Below, in pieces: positions 9,273-17,569 of a stretch of DNA of 45,484 nucleotides. The stretch is taken from assembly GCA_934692295.1 (NCBI GenBank), contig CAKUTL010000008.1:1-45484 (forward strand), in the 5' to 3' direction. The stretch is from an uncultured Candidatus Melainabacteria bacterium (GTDB taxonomy: Bacteria > Cyanobacteriota > Vampirovibrionia > Gastranaerophilales > Gastranaerophilaceae). Below the pieces are notes generated by a model. The model saw only the letters and a list, made by a program, of their open reading frames with translations. It was not told where the DNA came from and ran no database searches. Numbering within the stretch: position 1 is the first letter of the stretch; the number at the start of each line of letters is the position of its first letter. A program made the translations under genes and the position numbers.

Positions 9273-9506
9273 TTAAAATGATTTATTTTCAAAAATATTC
9301 TTATTTTTAAGTTTTTCTTTAGGTACAACAAGACCGCAATACTTGCATGCAAAGTACTCGTTAGAAGAATCTAGAGGAAGAAAAAGATGCTCACATTCGT
9401 CAGAATCTTCTTCTAATTCTGTTCCTGTTGTTTCCATTGGGTCATAGTCATTTCTTTGAATTTTTTTATTTTTAAAAGCGTTGAATAAGAGTTCTAAAAT
9501 ATACAT
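9273..9506 (-). CDS. Small zinc-ribbon protein, unknown function
   Basis: A 77-residue protein with a single ribbon-like metal site: CEH near residues 38-40 and CKYCG near 54-58, flanked by acidic and basic stretches. The start lies two bases after the cdd stop with no clear ribosome site of its own, so translation is probably coupled to cdd. The zinc site suggests nucleic-acid or protein contact, but no specific role can be named. Confidence 0.65.
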   Translation of the reverse strand: MYILELLFNAFKNKKIQRNDYDPMETTGTELEEDSDECEHLFLPLDSSNEYFACKYCGLVVPKEKLKNKNIFENKSF

Positions 9507-9508
9507 CT

Positions 9509-9892
9509 TTATAAAATAAATGTTTCAGGAAGAAGTTCGCTGATTGTGTATGGTCGAATTTCTTCACCAATTTTTTGAAGTACAACTGTATCTGGTTCTG
9601 CAAATTCAGAAATAACTTGTCTGCAAGCTCCGCAAGGCATACATTTATCCTTTTTAGGAGAATAAATTGCAATAGCTTTAATTTTTCTTTCTCCATCAGC
9701 TATTGCACTACCTATTGCATTTCTTTCAGCACAAATTGTTAGACCATAACTACCATTTTCAAAATTGCATCCGCAGTATGTTTTTCCTGTTGAGGTTAAA
9801 ACACAAGCACCTACGGGAAACTTTGAATAAGGAACATATGCGTTTTTAGATACTTCAATCGCTTTATCCATCAATTCTTTGTAATCAACCAT
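9509..9892 (-). CDS. cdd: Cytidine deaminase
   Basis: This 127-residue enzyme hydrolyses cytidine or deoxycytidine to uridine or deoxyuridine in pyrimidine salvage. The zinc and catalytic motifs are complete: CAERNA (Cys54, Glu56) and PCGAC (Cys87, Cys90). The N-terminal YVPYSKFPVGA segment is typical of the small homotetrameric class. The ATG has AAAGAGG upstream. A small zinc-ribbon gene follows at a two-base gap. Confidence 0.95.
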   Translation of the reverse strand: MVDYKELMDKAIEVSKNAYVPYSKFPVGACVLTSTGKTYCGCNFENGSYGLTICAERNAIGSAIADGERKIKAIAIYSPKKDKCMPCGACRQVISEFAEPDTVVLQKIGEEIRPYTISELLPETFIL

Positions 9893-9918
9893 GTTAAATC
9901 CTCTTTTCTTGCTTTTCT

Positions 9919-9924
9919 ATTATA
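9919..9924 (-). promoter_or_regulatory. Probable -10 element for cdd
   Basis: TATAAT lies about 27 bases upstream of the cdd ATG on the minus strand. No convincing -35 hexamer was found. Confidence 0.4.
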
Positions 9925-10047
9925 CTCCTAATTCGCAAAATTATATCCCTTTATTAGATGAACGTAAAATTTGTTAACATTTTTCTTTTTAGGTTAAAGT
10001 TTTTCTTGCTTTGTACCGTAGATATATTTGTAAAACAAGGGTTTACT

Positions 10048-11196
10048 ATGGACGTATCACGAATAGAAGCTATATCTCCTCGTCAAATTGATTGGCGAAG
10101 ATTGACAGCAAATCAGATAATTAAATATCAAGAACAAGGTGTCGATGTTCCGAGCCAATATATTCAATGGGCTCAGAATTTCGTCAATTCTATATATTCT
10201 GATGACGTAACAACATATGAAAAAGCTGTATCTGATACCAATACTTCGCAGCCTTTGACAACAACTACAGATGCAACTGTTGAAAATTCCGATGATACTA
10301 CTACGGTTGACGATTCTACAGAAAACACTGAAGACTCAAATAAGACTGAGGCTCAAGCAAAAAGGGAAGCTCTTCAACAATCAGGGGCTAGTCTTGCAGA
10401 GCAGGCGGTTTCTTTTACTGCTGATAGTGAAGCCGGACGTAAATCTGTAAATGAGTCTGCAAATATTATTACTGCAGCTCAAGAAGCCTCTGTTAATGAA
10501 ATTCAAGAACTTGAGAATTATATGAGCGAACTGCTTGCAAAGGCAGAACAAACACAAAACGAGTTTAAAGATGAAATTTCAAAAATTAACAATGATAAGA
10601 GTGATAAATCAACGTTTGCACAAATAAATAAACTACAACAAGAGTTACTACAAATGGGAACTCAAGGACAAGCACAGATTTCTTCAACAGAGTCGGATTT
10701 AATAGGGTTTGATTCATCTATAAATGCTCAATCCTCTACAATCACTTCTGCTATTGATTTTGGTGGTGAAACTGTTACTATCGGAACCGAATTGTTGGAT
10801 TTTGCTCGTCAGGGAGGTTTCTTCAAACTTCTTAGATATTTACCAACGGCTCGAACAGCAATTAATTCCGGGAATAATGCAATTTCTACTTCGGAAGAAA
10901 CTTCAGCCCTTCAATCAGAGGTTCTAAATACAAATAATGCTAGTAAATCTACTGCTTCCGGTTTTAAAGTTCAACTTGAAGCTAAAACCGGTGTTGCTGC
11001 TTCTCCTGTTTCAGGTGGCGAGTCCGACTCAAGAGAAAATTCCGATACTGATAATTCTACAACTGAAAAGTCATCAAATAAATCAACAACCAGCAATGAT
11101 AATACCGATTTATCCAATAATCAGAATGCAAGTTTAGATGAAATATTGAAAAGAAAAATCAGACAAGGAGAATATGTTGACGGTGCTAATGTTTAA
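10048..11196 (+). CDS. Ser/Thr/Asn-rich protein with central coiled coil, unknown function
   Basis: This is a 382-residue protein. I start it at the ATG at 10048 (AAGGG upstream); a longer in-frame reading from 9958 would add 30 hydrophobic residues with no ribosome site. The N-terminal 50 residues look like a compact domain (SPRQIDWRRL, then VPSQYIQWAQ). A Thr/Asp/Asn-rich linker follows, then about 140 residues of Gln/Glu/Lys-rich coiled coil, a Gly-containing hydrophobic patch, and a low-complexity Ser/Asn/Thr tail ending in a basic segment. No signal peptide was found with this start. Its last 11 bases overlap the convergent rpe gene. Family and role are unknown. Confidence 0.7.
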   Translation: MDVSRIEAISPRQIDWRRLTANQIIKYQEQGVDVPSQYIQWAQNFVNSIYSDDVTTYEKAVSDTNTSQPLTTTTDATVENSDDTTTVDDSTENTEDSNKTEAQAKREALQQSGASLAEQAVSFTADSEAGRKSVNESANIITAAQEASVNEIQELENYMSELLAKAEQTQNEFKDEISKINNDKSDKSTFAQINKLQQELLQMGTQGQAQISSTESDLIGFDSSINAQSSTITSAIDFGGETVTIGTELLDFARQGGFFKLLRYLPTARTAINSGNNAISTSEETSALQSEVLNTNNASKSTASGFKVQLEAKTGVAASPVSGGESDSRENSDTDNSTTEKSSNKSTTSNDNTDLSNNQNASLDEILKRKIRQGEYVDGANV

Positions 11197-11833
11197 GGCT
11201 TGAGATTGCTTCTTTGATATTCTCTGCTTTATAAATATAACTCCCTGCAACAAGTGAGTTTGCTCCAAATTCTGTGCAGATTTTACCAGTTTGAGCGTTT
11301 ATTCCTCCGTCAACTTGGATATATAAATTTTCTGGTGCGTGTTGCTTGATTAGTTTAATTTTTTCTGCACAATCTTCCATAAACTTTTGACCGCCAAAAC
11401 CAGGTTCTACCGTCATAACTAAGACTAAATCCAAGTCTTGTAAAAATTCTAAAATTTCTTCCGGTTGAGTTTTGGGCTTAATTGATAAACCGGCTTTAAC
11501 TCCTAGTTCCTTAATTTCAGAAATTAAATTTTTTATATTTTCTTTTTTAACTGCTTCGTAGTGGAATGTCAAAATGTCTGCTCCTGCATTTGCAAAATCT
11601 TTGATATATTTTTCAGGGTTCTCAATCATCAAATGGACATCGAGCGGTAGTTTTGTAACTTTTTTTATTGATTTAACAACCGGAATTCCAATTGTAATAT
11701 TTGGAACAAAGTGGCCATCCATAACGTCCACGTGAATCCAGTCCGCACCATTATTTTCAACGAGTTGAATATCTCGTTCAAGATTTGCAAAATCAGCGGA
11801 TAAAATGGATGGAGAAATGATAATTTTTGTCAT
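11186..11833 (-). CDS. rpe: Ribulose-phosphate 3-epimerase
   Basis: This 215-residue TIM-barrel enzyme interconverts ribulose 5-phosphate and xylulose 5-phosphate in the pentose phosphate pathway. Metal and active-site motifs are present: SPSILSADF at the N-terminus, HVDVMDGHFVPN (about 34-45), LDVHLMI, TVEPGFGGQKF and VDGGIN. The start lies one base after the rnc stop, and GGAAT just upstream lies inside rnc. It is the last gene of the pyrH-frr-cdsA-rnc-rpe block. Confidence 0.96.
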   Translation of the reverse strand: MTKIIISPSILSADFANLERDIQLVENNGADWIHVDVMDGHFVPNITIGIPVVKSIKKVTKLPLDVHLMIENPEKYIKDFANAGADILTFHYEAVKKENIKNLISEIKELGVKAGLSIKPKTQPEEILEFLQDLDLVLVMTVEPGFGGQKFMEDCAEKIKLIKQHAPENLYIQVDGGINAQTGKICTEFGANSLVAGSYIYKAENIKEAISSLKH

Positions 11834-11834
11834 T

Positions 11835-12518
11835 TTAGATAATTCCTAATTTTTTACAAGCAGAATAAGCACATTTTTGTTCGGCTTCTTTTTTAGACAG
11901 TCCTCTTTCTACGGCAAGGACTTCATCATTATATTTTACTTCGATTTCAAATTCTTTTTTGTGTTCAGGCCCTAATTCTCTTAGAACGGTATAAACAGGT
12001 GTGTTTTTTGTTTTTCCTTGAGTATATTCTTGTAATATTGCTTTTGCGTTGAATTTTTCAAAGTGGTCTTTTACATCATTTATGTATGGTGTAAAAGTTT
12101 TTGCGATGTATGCTTCTAATTCCTTATATTTCCCGTCAAGATAATATGCTCCAAGTGTTGCCTCAAAAGCACAAGCACAGATTGAATTTAATTTTCTGCA
12201 ACCTTGTTTTTCTTCGTGTTTGCTCATTATGATTAGGTCTTGTAATCCGTTTTTCTTTGCGATATCCGCAAGCGTGTTATCTGAAACAACAATGCTTCTG
12301 ATTTTAGATAACTGACCTTCTTGAAAATCCGGGAACATTTTAAATAAGACGTCTGAAATTGTTAATTTTAGAACGGCATCTCCCAAAAATTCTAATCTTT
12401 CATAGCATTCGTTGTATGGCAAATCTTTTTCTTTTGTAAAAGAAGAATGTGTTAAAGCGTATCTATAAGCATCTTTTGTAATTGTTTCAATTCCAAAAAT
12501 ATCTGCAACAGATTTCAT
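11835..12518 (-). CDS. rnc: Ribonuclease III
   Basis: This 227-residue double-strand-specific endonuclease processes rRNA precursors and structured mRNAs. The signature ERLEFLGDAVL is present near residue 41, with the downstream acidic catalytic region around EATLGAYYLD. The C-terminal 70 residues form a double-stranded-RNA-binding domain ending KKEAEQKCAYSACKKLG. The start codon overlaps the cdsA stop (TAATG). Confidence 0.96.
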   Translation of the reverse strand: MKSVADIFGIETITKDAYRYALTHSSFTKEKDLPYNECYERLEFLGDAVLKLTISDVLFKMFPDFQEGQLSKIRSIVVSDNTLADIAKKNGLQDLIIMSKHEEKQGCRKLNSICACAFEATLGAYYLDGKYKELEAYIAKTFTPYINDVKDHFEKFNAKAILQEYTQGKTKNTPVYTVLRELGPEHKKEFEIEVKYNDEVLAVERGLSKKEAEQKCAYSACKKLGII

Positions 12519-13405
12519 TAGAATAATCCTTTCACAAAATTAGATAATGTATGAATCCATTCTGTTTGGAATACAAAGCATTTGCAGAAATAGTACATAA
12601 TAGGAATTGTTAAAATAAAACTATCTGTTCTATCTAAAAATCCGCCGTGTCCCGGAAGACTATTTCCTGAATCTTTAACGCCCGCATCTCTTTTAATCAA
12701 AGATTCACAAAGGTCGCCTATTTGTGCAAAAATAGTAGAAATTAAACCTGCACAAACTGCAACGTACCAGTGAATATCGATTAATAATAGAGCTTTCAGG
12801 TATATCCAAATAACTAAAGCACCTAAAACAGCAAAGAACATTCCACCAAGTGAACCTTCAATTGTTTTATTTGGGCTAATTACCGGCGCAAGTTTATGTT
12901 TGCCGAATTTTGTTCCTATATAATATGCTCCAACATCTGTTAACAAAATAGATGTAAACATCAAAACAACAAATGCCAGACCGCTATCATATTTAGCACA
13001 AGATAAATCTCTTAAAAAGATTAAATGAAGCGGAAACCATCCGCAATATACCATCCCAAGAAGTGTTGTTGCAACATTGGCAATGTAAGGTTGACGTCCT
13101 CTAAACAGAACCCACATAAATGAACACATTGCACAAATAGTAAGAGTTATTGCTACAAGGTCAAATCTTTTGAAATATACTACGGATGCTAAAATCGCTT
13201 CTGTAAAATAGATGACTTTTAAACTTGGATAAAAACCTTTGTGGTTTAACATTTTAACGTATTCTTTTGAACCAAAGATTAGCATTATAGCAAGCATTAT
13301 TAGTAGAGCTAAATCCCCTAAAATAATACATAGCATAACAAGTGTACCCATCGCAAATCCTGTAAGCATTCTTGTTGCGTTTTTATTCAAGCCTAAATTA
13401 ATCAT
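12518..13405 (-). CDS. cdsA: Phosphatidate cytidylyltransferase
   Basis: This 295-residue integral membrane enzyme makes CDP-diacylglycerol from CTP and phosphatidate, the branch point of phospholipid synthesis. Several hydrophobic segments are followed by the family signature: SPNKTIEGSLGG, then ESLIKRDAGVKDSG and PGHGGFLDRTDS. It overlaps frr and rnc by one base each (TAATG junctions). In many bacteria uppS sits between frr and cdsA; here it is absent. Confidence 0.95.
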   Translation of the reverse strand: MINLGLNKNATRMLTGFAMGTLVMLCIILGDLALLIMLAIMLIFGSKEYVKMLNHKGFYPSLKVIYFTEAILASVVYFKRFDLVAITLTICAMCSFMWVLFRGRQPYIANVATTLLGMVYCGWFPLHLIFLRDLSCAKYDSGLAFVVLMFTSILLTDVGAYYIGTKFGKHKLAPVISPNKTIEGSLGGMFFAVLGALVIWIYLKALLLIDIHWYVAVCAGLISTIFAQIGDLCESLIKRDAGVKDSGNSLPGHGGFLDRTDSFILTIPIMYYFCKCFVFQTEWIHTLSNFVKGLF

Positions 13406-13971
13406 TATACTGTCATAACCTCTTTTTCTTTAACAGAAACTGCGTTATCAATGTTTGCAGTATATTTGTCTGTCAATTTTTGGATTTTATCTTGGTTGTC
13501 TTTTACCATATCTTCTGGAAGATTTTCACTTTTTTCAAGTTTTTTAAGGTTGTCAGTCATATCACGACGGATGTTTCTAACTGCAACTTTAGCATCTTCA
13601 CCAAGTTTTTTTACGTCTTTAGCAATTTCTCTTCTTCTATCTTCTGTTAGAGGAGGGAAAGGAAGTCTGATACAAATACCATCGCTGTTTGGAGTGATAC
13701 CGATTTCAGCCTTAATAATAGCTTTTTCAATTTCTTTCATAATAGTCTTGTCATATGGTGTAATAACAAGAGTTGTACCGTCTTGAACTGATACTTGTGA
13801 CATTTGTCTTAATGGAGTTGGAGCACCATAATATTCAACAAGAACTTTGTCTAAAATTCCTGGGTTTGCTCTTCCAGAACGGATAGAACCAAATTCTTTT
13901 TGAAGCTGTGCTACAGCTTTTTCCATTTTTTCTTCTCCGAATAAAAATAATTCATCTAAAGATTCTGACAT
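13405..13971 (-). CDS. frr: Ribosome recycling factor
   Basis: This 188-residue factor splits post-termination ribosomes together with EF-G. Family motifs include SIRSGRANP, VEYYGAPTPLRQ, KAIIKAEIGITPNSDG, IRLPFPPLTEDRR and the long C-terminal helix. The start follows pyrH by 27 bases, with GAGG in the gap. It overlaps the cdsA start (TAATG). Confidence 0.97.
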   Translation of the reverse strand: MSESLDELFLFGEEKMEKAVAQLQKEFGSIRSGRANPGILDKVLVEYYGAPTPLRQMSQVSVQDGTTLVITPYDKTIMKEIEKAIIKAEIGITPNSDGICIRLPFPPLTEDRRREIAKDVKKLGEDAKVAVRNIRRDMTDNLKKLEKSENLPEDMVKDNQDKIQKLTDKYTANIDNAVSVKEKEVMTV

Positions 13972-13998
13972 TTCTTACCTCTTTCGTCTGTCTATTTA

Positions 13999-14709
13999 CT
14001 AATTAATATATGTTCCTATTTCTTGACCATTTAGGACTTCTTTAATTCCATCTTGTTTTTTGAAATCAAATACAACAATTGGAATATTGTTTTGTTTACA
14101 CAATGCACAAGCTGATGTGTCCATAACTTTCAAACCATTTTTGATAATGTCGTCATAAGTGATTTTATCGAGTTTTTTCGCATTTGGATTTGTGTTAGGG
14201 TCATCGGTATAAACTCCGTCAACTCCATTTTTTGCCATAAGCATTGCTTCGGCATTAATTTCAGATGCTCTAAGAGCTGCTGCTGTGTCGGTAGTGAAGA
14301 ATGGGTTTCCTGTACCAGCTGCAAAGATTACAACTCTACCTTTTTCAAGGTGTCTAATTGCTCTATGGCGAATATATGGTTCTGCAATTTGGTTCATTGT
14401 AATTGCTGTTTGAACTCTACAAGGTACATCAATTTGAGTTAAAGCACTTTGCAATGCAATAGCGTTCATTACGGTTGCAAGCATTCCAACATAATCACCA
14501 GAAGCTTGATCCATTCCAAGTTTTGCACTATTTCTCATCCCTCTGAAGATGTTTCCGCCACCTACTACAACGGCAACTTGGGCTCCTTCTTCTGTAACTT
14601 TTTTGATTTCATTAGCAATCATTTTCACTGGAGCTTGGTCGATTCCAAATTGTTGATCTCCTAATAATGCTTCTCCGCTAATCTTTAGCAAAATTCTTTT
14701 ATATTTCAA
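13999..14709 (-). CDS. pyrH: Uridylate kinase (UMP kinase)
   Basis: This 236-residue amino-acid-kinase-fold enzyme phosphorylates UMP to UDP. It shows KISGEALLG, the GGGNIFRG nucleotide-binding glycine motif and the TGNPFFTTDTAA segment. The start codon is TTG: the first codons read TTG-AAA-TAT-AAA, AAGGGAG lies about eight bases upstream, and no ATG is suitably placed. It is the first gene after a promoter in the 71-base gap behind mgtC and leads the pyrH-frr-cdsA-rnc-rpe block. Confidence 0.96.
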   Translation of the reverse strand: MKYKRILLKISGEALLGDQQFGIDQAPVKMIANEIKKVTEEGAQVAVVVGGGNIFRGMRNSAKLGMDQASGDYVGMLATVMNAIALQSALTQIDVPCRVQTAITMNQIAEPYIRHRAIRHLEKGRVVIFAAGTGNPFFTTDTAAALRASEINAEAMLMAKNGVDGVYTDDPNTNPNAKKLDKITYDDIIKNGLKVMDTSACALCKQNNIPIVVFDFKKQDGIKEVLNGQEIGTYIN

Positions 14710-14745
14710 CTTTTAATCTCCCTTAAAAAACTTATATTCTCTGTA

Positions 14746-14774
14746 ATACTATCCTAAACCAACCTCAAAGTAAA
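14746..14774 (-). promoter_or_regulatory. Probable promoter of the pyrH block
   Basis: On the minus strand TTTACT and TAGTAT are separated by 17 bases, giving a predicted start near 14739 and a short leader that carries the AAGGGAG ribosome site of pyrH. Confidence 0.5.
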
Positions 14775-14780
14775 GCATTA

Positions 14781-15521
14781 TCAATCGATAGTTTCTTGTA
14801 TTGAAATAGAATCAATTCCTTCTAACGCTTGGAATGATTTATATAAATCTTTAATTGGCTTTCTTGTTATAACATCCATAACGCAAGTAATTTTTGTGCT
14901 GTTTTCATCCGCTTTTAATTGCTTTTTCGAAAGTTCACTAATATCTTGATATTTTTCAATGATATATTCGTGAATTTTGTTTGCAAATTGATTTTGGCAA
15001 ACAATTACAAGTTTAACTCTTTTAGTTCTTTTTGTGCTATTTGGTAAAACTTTTCTTTCAAAAACTCTGATAGTAACAAGGGTTAAGATAGAAAGTAATG
15101 TTCCTGCAAAAGCGATTTCAAACATTCCGGCTCCGCATGCCATACCGATACTTGCCGCAATCCAAAGAGTTGCTGCTGTTGTTAATCCTAAAACGATAGG
15201 ACCATTTCTTAATACTGTACCTGCACCGATAAAACCAATACCGGTAACTATTTGTGCTGCAACACGGGATGTATCTCTAATCCCTGTTGCTTGGTCAACA
15301 ACGACATTATCCCCAGGTGCGAATGTTGGAAAACCATATATAGAAATAAGTGTAAAGACACAAGCTCCAAGACAAACTAAAATATGTGTTCTTAGCCCTG
15401 CGTATTTGTTTGTTAATTCTCTTTCCAGACCTATACAAAAACCAAAGATTACGGCTATAAGTATTCTTAGCATATAATCAAGGTTTATTATATTGGTTAA
15501 ATGTTCTAAATTTACTTCCAT
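14781..15521 (-). CDS. MgtC/SapB family membrane protein
   Basis: This is a 246-residue inner-membrane protein. After a short N-terminus come about five hydrophobic segments with the family pattern: LIAVIFGFCIGLERELTNK, the GLRTHILVCLGA motif, RVAAQIVTGIGFIGAGTV and GLTTAATLWIAASIGMACG. A soluble C-terminal domain of about 85 residues resembles the ACT-like domain of MgtC proteins. Members are linked to magnesium limitation, acid stress or control of ATP synthase in other bacteria; the role here is not shown. AGAGGA precedes the ATG, and only 12 bases separate it from oppC. Confidence 0.9.
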   Translation of the reverse strand: MEVNLEHLTNIINLDYMLRILIAVIFGFCIGLERELTNKYAGLRTHILVCLGACVFTLISIYGFPTFAPGDNVVVDQATGIRDTSRVAAQIVTGIGFIGAGTVLRNGPIVLGLTTAATLWIAASIGMACGAGMFEIAFAGTLLSILTLVTIRVFERKVLPNSTKRTKRVKLVIVCQNQFANKIHEYIIEKYQDISELSKKQLKADENSTKITCVMDVITRKPIKDLYKSFQALEGIDSISIQETID

Positions 15522-15533
15522 ACTATCCTCTAT

Positions 15534-16601
15534 TTATCTAACTTTGCTTTGGGGATCCAAAACATCTCTTATGGTATCACCTATTAGGTTAAATGCCAAA
15601 ACTGATACAAAAATTAAAAATCCCGGAGTTAAAAGCCAAGGTCTATACAAAATATTTGTAAATTCCTGAGCCTCTTTCAGCATATTCCCCCAACTGGCAT
15701 CTGGCTGTTGAATTCCTAGTCCCAAAAAGCTCAATCCTGATTCTGATAAAATATACGAAGGAATTGATAATGTCATTGCCACGATTACAAAACTGGTTGT
15801 TTGAGGAAGGATATGTTTAATGATAATTCTCATTTTTGAAGCTCCGATTGATTGAGCTGCCTGAATGTATTCTTGGTTTTTGATAGACAAAACCATACCC
15901 CTTACAACCCTTGCAAATCCAGCCCAACCGATTAGTGCCAGAATTATAACAATAAGCAAAAATCTCTGAGTACTTGTCATGCCGGATGGGAGAATTGATG
16001 CAAGTATAATAAGTAGATAAAAACTAGGAATAGACATAACTGCTTCAGCAAATCTCATCATAAGCATATCAACTTTCCCGCCAAAGTATCCGGAAATTCC
16101 ACCATATAAAAGCCCGATAGGGAATAAAACAAATAATGCTAAAAATCCTATTGTCATAGAAATTCTTCCGCCAAATAATATTCTTGAAAATACATCACGT
16201 CCATTAATATCTGTTCCAAGGAGGAATAATCTTCCTTCTGAATCAGTTGTTATCAGGTGTCTTTTCATAGGGATTAGTCCTAAGAATTTATAAGGTTGAC
16301 CTTGAGCGAAGAATTTTACATAGTGCTTTTTACTTCTATCTAGATTGTATTCAATTTCTAATGTTTGAGGATTGAAATCTCTTGTGTAGTTATAAGTATA
16401 TGGTTTTGACAAGTGTTCTGTTTCATCAATCGTGAAGATTTTAGATGGTGGAACATAAGCCATTGTTCTATCTGAAAAATCTTTTGTGTATGGAGCTATA
16501 AAATCTGCTAAAAATAGTGCAAGATAAATTACACCAAGAACAATTAGTGCAATTCTTGCAAATTTATCTTTCCATAATTGTTGTAGAACTTCTTTTATCA
16601 T
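15534..16601 (-). CDS. Oligopeptide/dipeptide ABC transporter permease (OppC/DppC type)
   Basis: This 355-residue permease is the second transmembrane subunit of a family-5 peptide or nickel importer. An N-terminal membrane segment is followed by a soluble insert of about 90 residues, then the transport domain with GTDINGRDVFSRILFG and the EAA-loop sequence QAAQSIGASKMRIIIKHILP that contacts the ATPase. The C-terminus reads DTIRDVLDPQSKVR, as usual for OppC. It overlaps oppB by four bases (ATGA). No ATPase genes (oppD/oppF) occur in the window. Confidence 0.92.
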   Translation of the reverse strand: MIKEVLQQLWKDKFARIALIVLGVIYLALFLADFIAPYTKDFSDRTMAYVPPSKIFTIDETEHLSKPYTYNYTRDFNPQTLEIEYNLDRSKKHYVKFFAQGQPYKFLGLIPMKRHLITTDSEGRLFLLGTDINGRDVFSRILFGGRISMTIGFLALFVLFPIGLLYGGISGYFGGKVDMLMMRFAEAVMSIPSFYLLIILASILPSGMTSTQRFLLIVIILALIGWAGFARVVRGMVLSIKNQEYIQAAQSIGASKMRIIIKHILPQTTSFVIVAMTLSIPSYILSESGLSFLGLGIQQPDASWGNMLKEAQEFTNILYRPWLLTPGFLIFVSVLAFNLIGDTIRDVLDPQSKVR

Positions 16602-17569
16602 GATTTCACCCTAATTCTCGGATCTGTGATGATAAGAAGAATATCCGCAATTAAATTCCCAAGTACAAGCATAATAGCACCCATCATCAATGATGCCATA
16701 ACTAAATTTATATCTGATTTCATAACCGCTTCAAGGATTAATCTTCCAAGTCCCGGGTATTGAAATACATATTCGGTTAAAGCCGCTCCACTTAATAATC
16801 CTGCAAATTCAAATCCTAAAAGTGTAATCATCGGGTTAATTGCATTACGTAAAGCGTGTTTATAGATTACAGAAAATTCTGAAAGTCCTTTGGCTCTTGC
16901 AAATTTTACATAATCACTATCTAGAACATCTAGCATATTTGCTCGCATTTGTCTTTGAAGCCCTGCAAGAGATATTGTGAATAGAACAATTACAGGCAAA
17001 ATCAAGTGATGTGTAATATCCCAAAATTTTGCTCCAAAATTCATATCTGCAAAGTTTGGACTTGTTAATCCTCCAATAGGAAACCATCCTGTTTTAACCG
17101 CAAAAATTAACAATAAAACCGCAAAAAAGAACGATGGTATTGCCATTCCGATACTTGTCAAAACTGTTAGTATCCTATCAAACGGTGTTTTCCAATTGAC
17201 TGCTGCAATAATTCCTAATGGGACTCCGACAAGCCAAGTTAATAAGATTACAATAGATGTCAAAAGTAAAGTGTTCGGGATTCTTTCTTTTAACTTTTGA
17301 CTTACTTTTTCGCCTGTTGAAGTTACTCCTAAATCTCCTTGAATAAAAGAAAAAGCCCATTTCCCGTATTGTACAATAATAGGCTTATCTAAACCTAATC
17401 TTTGTCTTTCTCTTTCAACTGTAGCAGGAGAAACCGAAGGGTTTAACTTCAATTCTGCTAACGGGTCAACAGGAGATAAACGAATTATAAAAAAGCTAAT
17501 CAAAGATACCATTATGAGTAATGGTATAGTTTGAAGTATTCTTTTTATTATGTATTTGAATGTTTCCAT
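16598..17569 (-). CDS. Oligopeptide/dipeptide ABC transporter permease (OppB/DppB type)
   Basis: This 323-residue permease has the N-terminal ILQTIPLLIMVSLISFFIIRL membrane helix split by a loop with LSPVDP, and the characteristic RQRLGLDKPI...QY segment. Near the C-terminus are the EAA-type loop KFARAKGLSEFSVIYKHALR and EYVFQYPGLGRLILEAV. The start codon overlaps the stop of the upstream binding-protein gene (TAATG), and the C-terminus overlaps oppC, so the three genes are translationally coupled. Confidence 0.93.
   Translation of the reverse strand: METFKYIIKRILQTIPLLIMVSLISFFIIRLSPVDPLAELKLNPSVSPATVERERQRLGLDKPIIVQYGKWAFSFIQGDLGVTSTGEKVSQKLKERIPNTLLLTSIVILLTWLVGVPLGIIAAVNWKTPFDRILTVLTSIGMAIPSFFFAVLLLIFAVKTGWFPIGGLTSPNFADMNFGAKFWDITHHLILPVIVLFTISLAGLQRQMRANMLDVLDSDYVKFARAKGLSEFSVIYKHALRNAINPMITLLGFEFAGLLSGAALTEYVFQYPGLGRLILEAVMKSDINLVMASLMMGAIMLVLGNLIADILLIITDPRIRVKS

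Noticed and set aside
15034..15477. 147-codon plus-strand frame
   Set aside because: It lies wholly antisense to the MgtC/SapB gene, which has clear family motifs.
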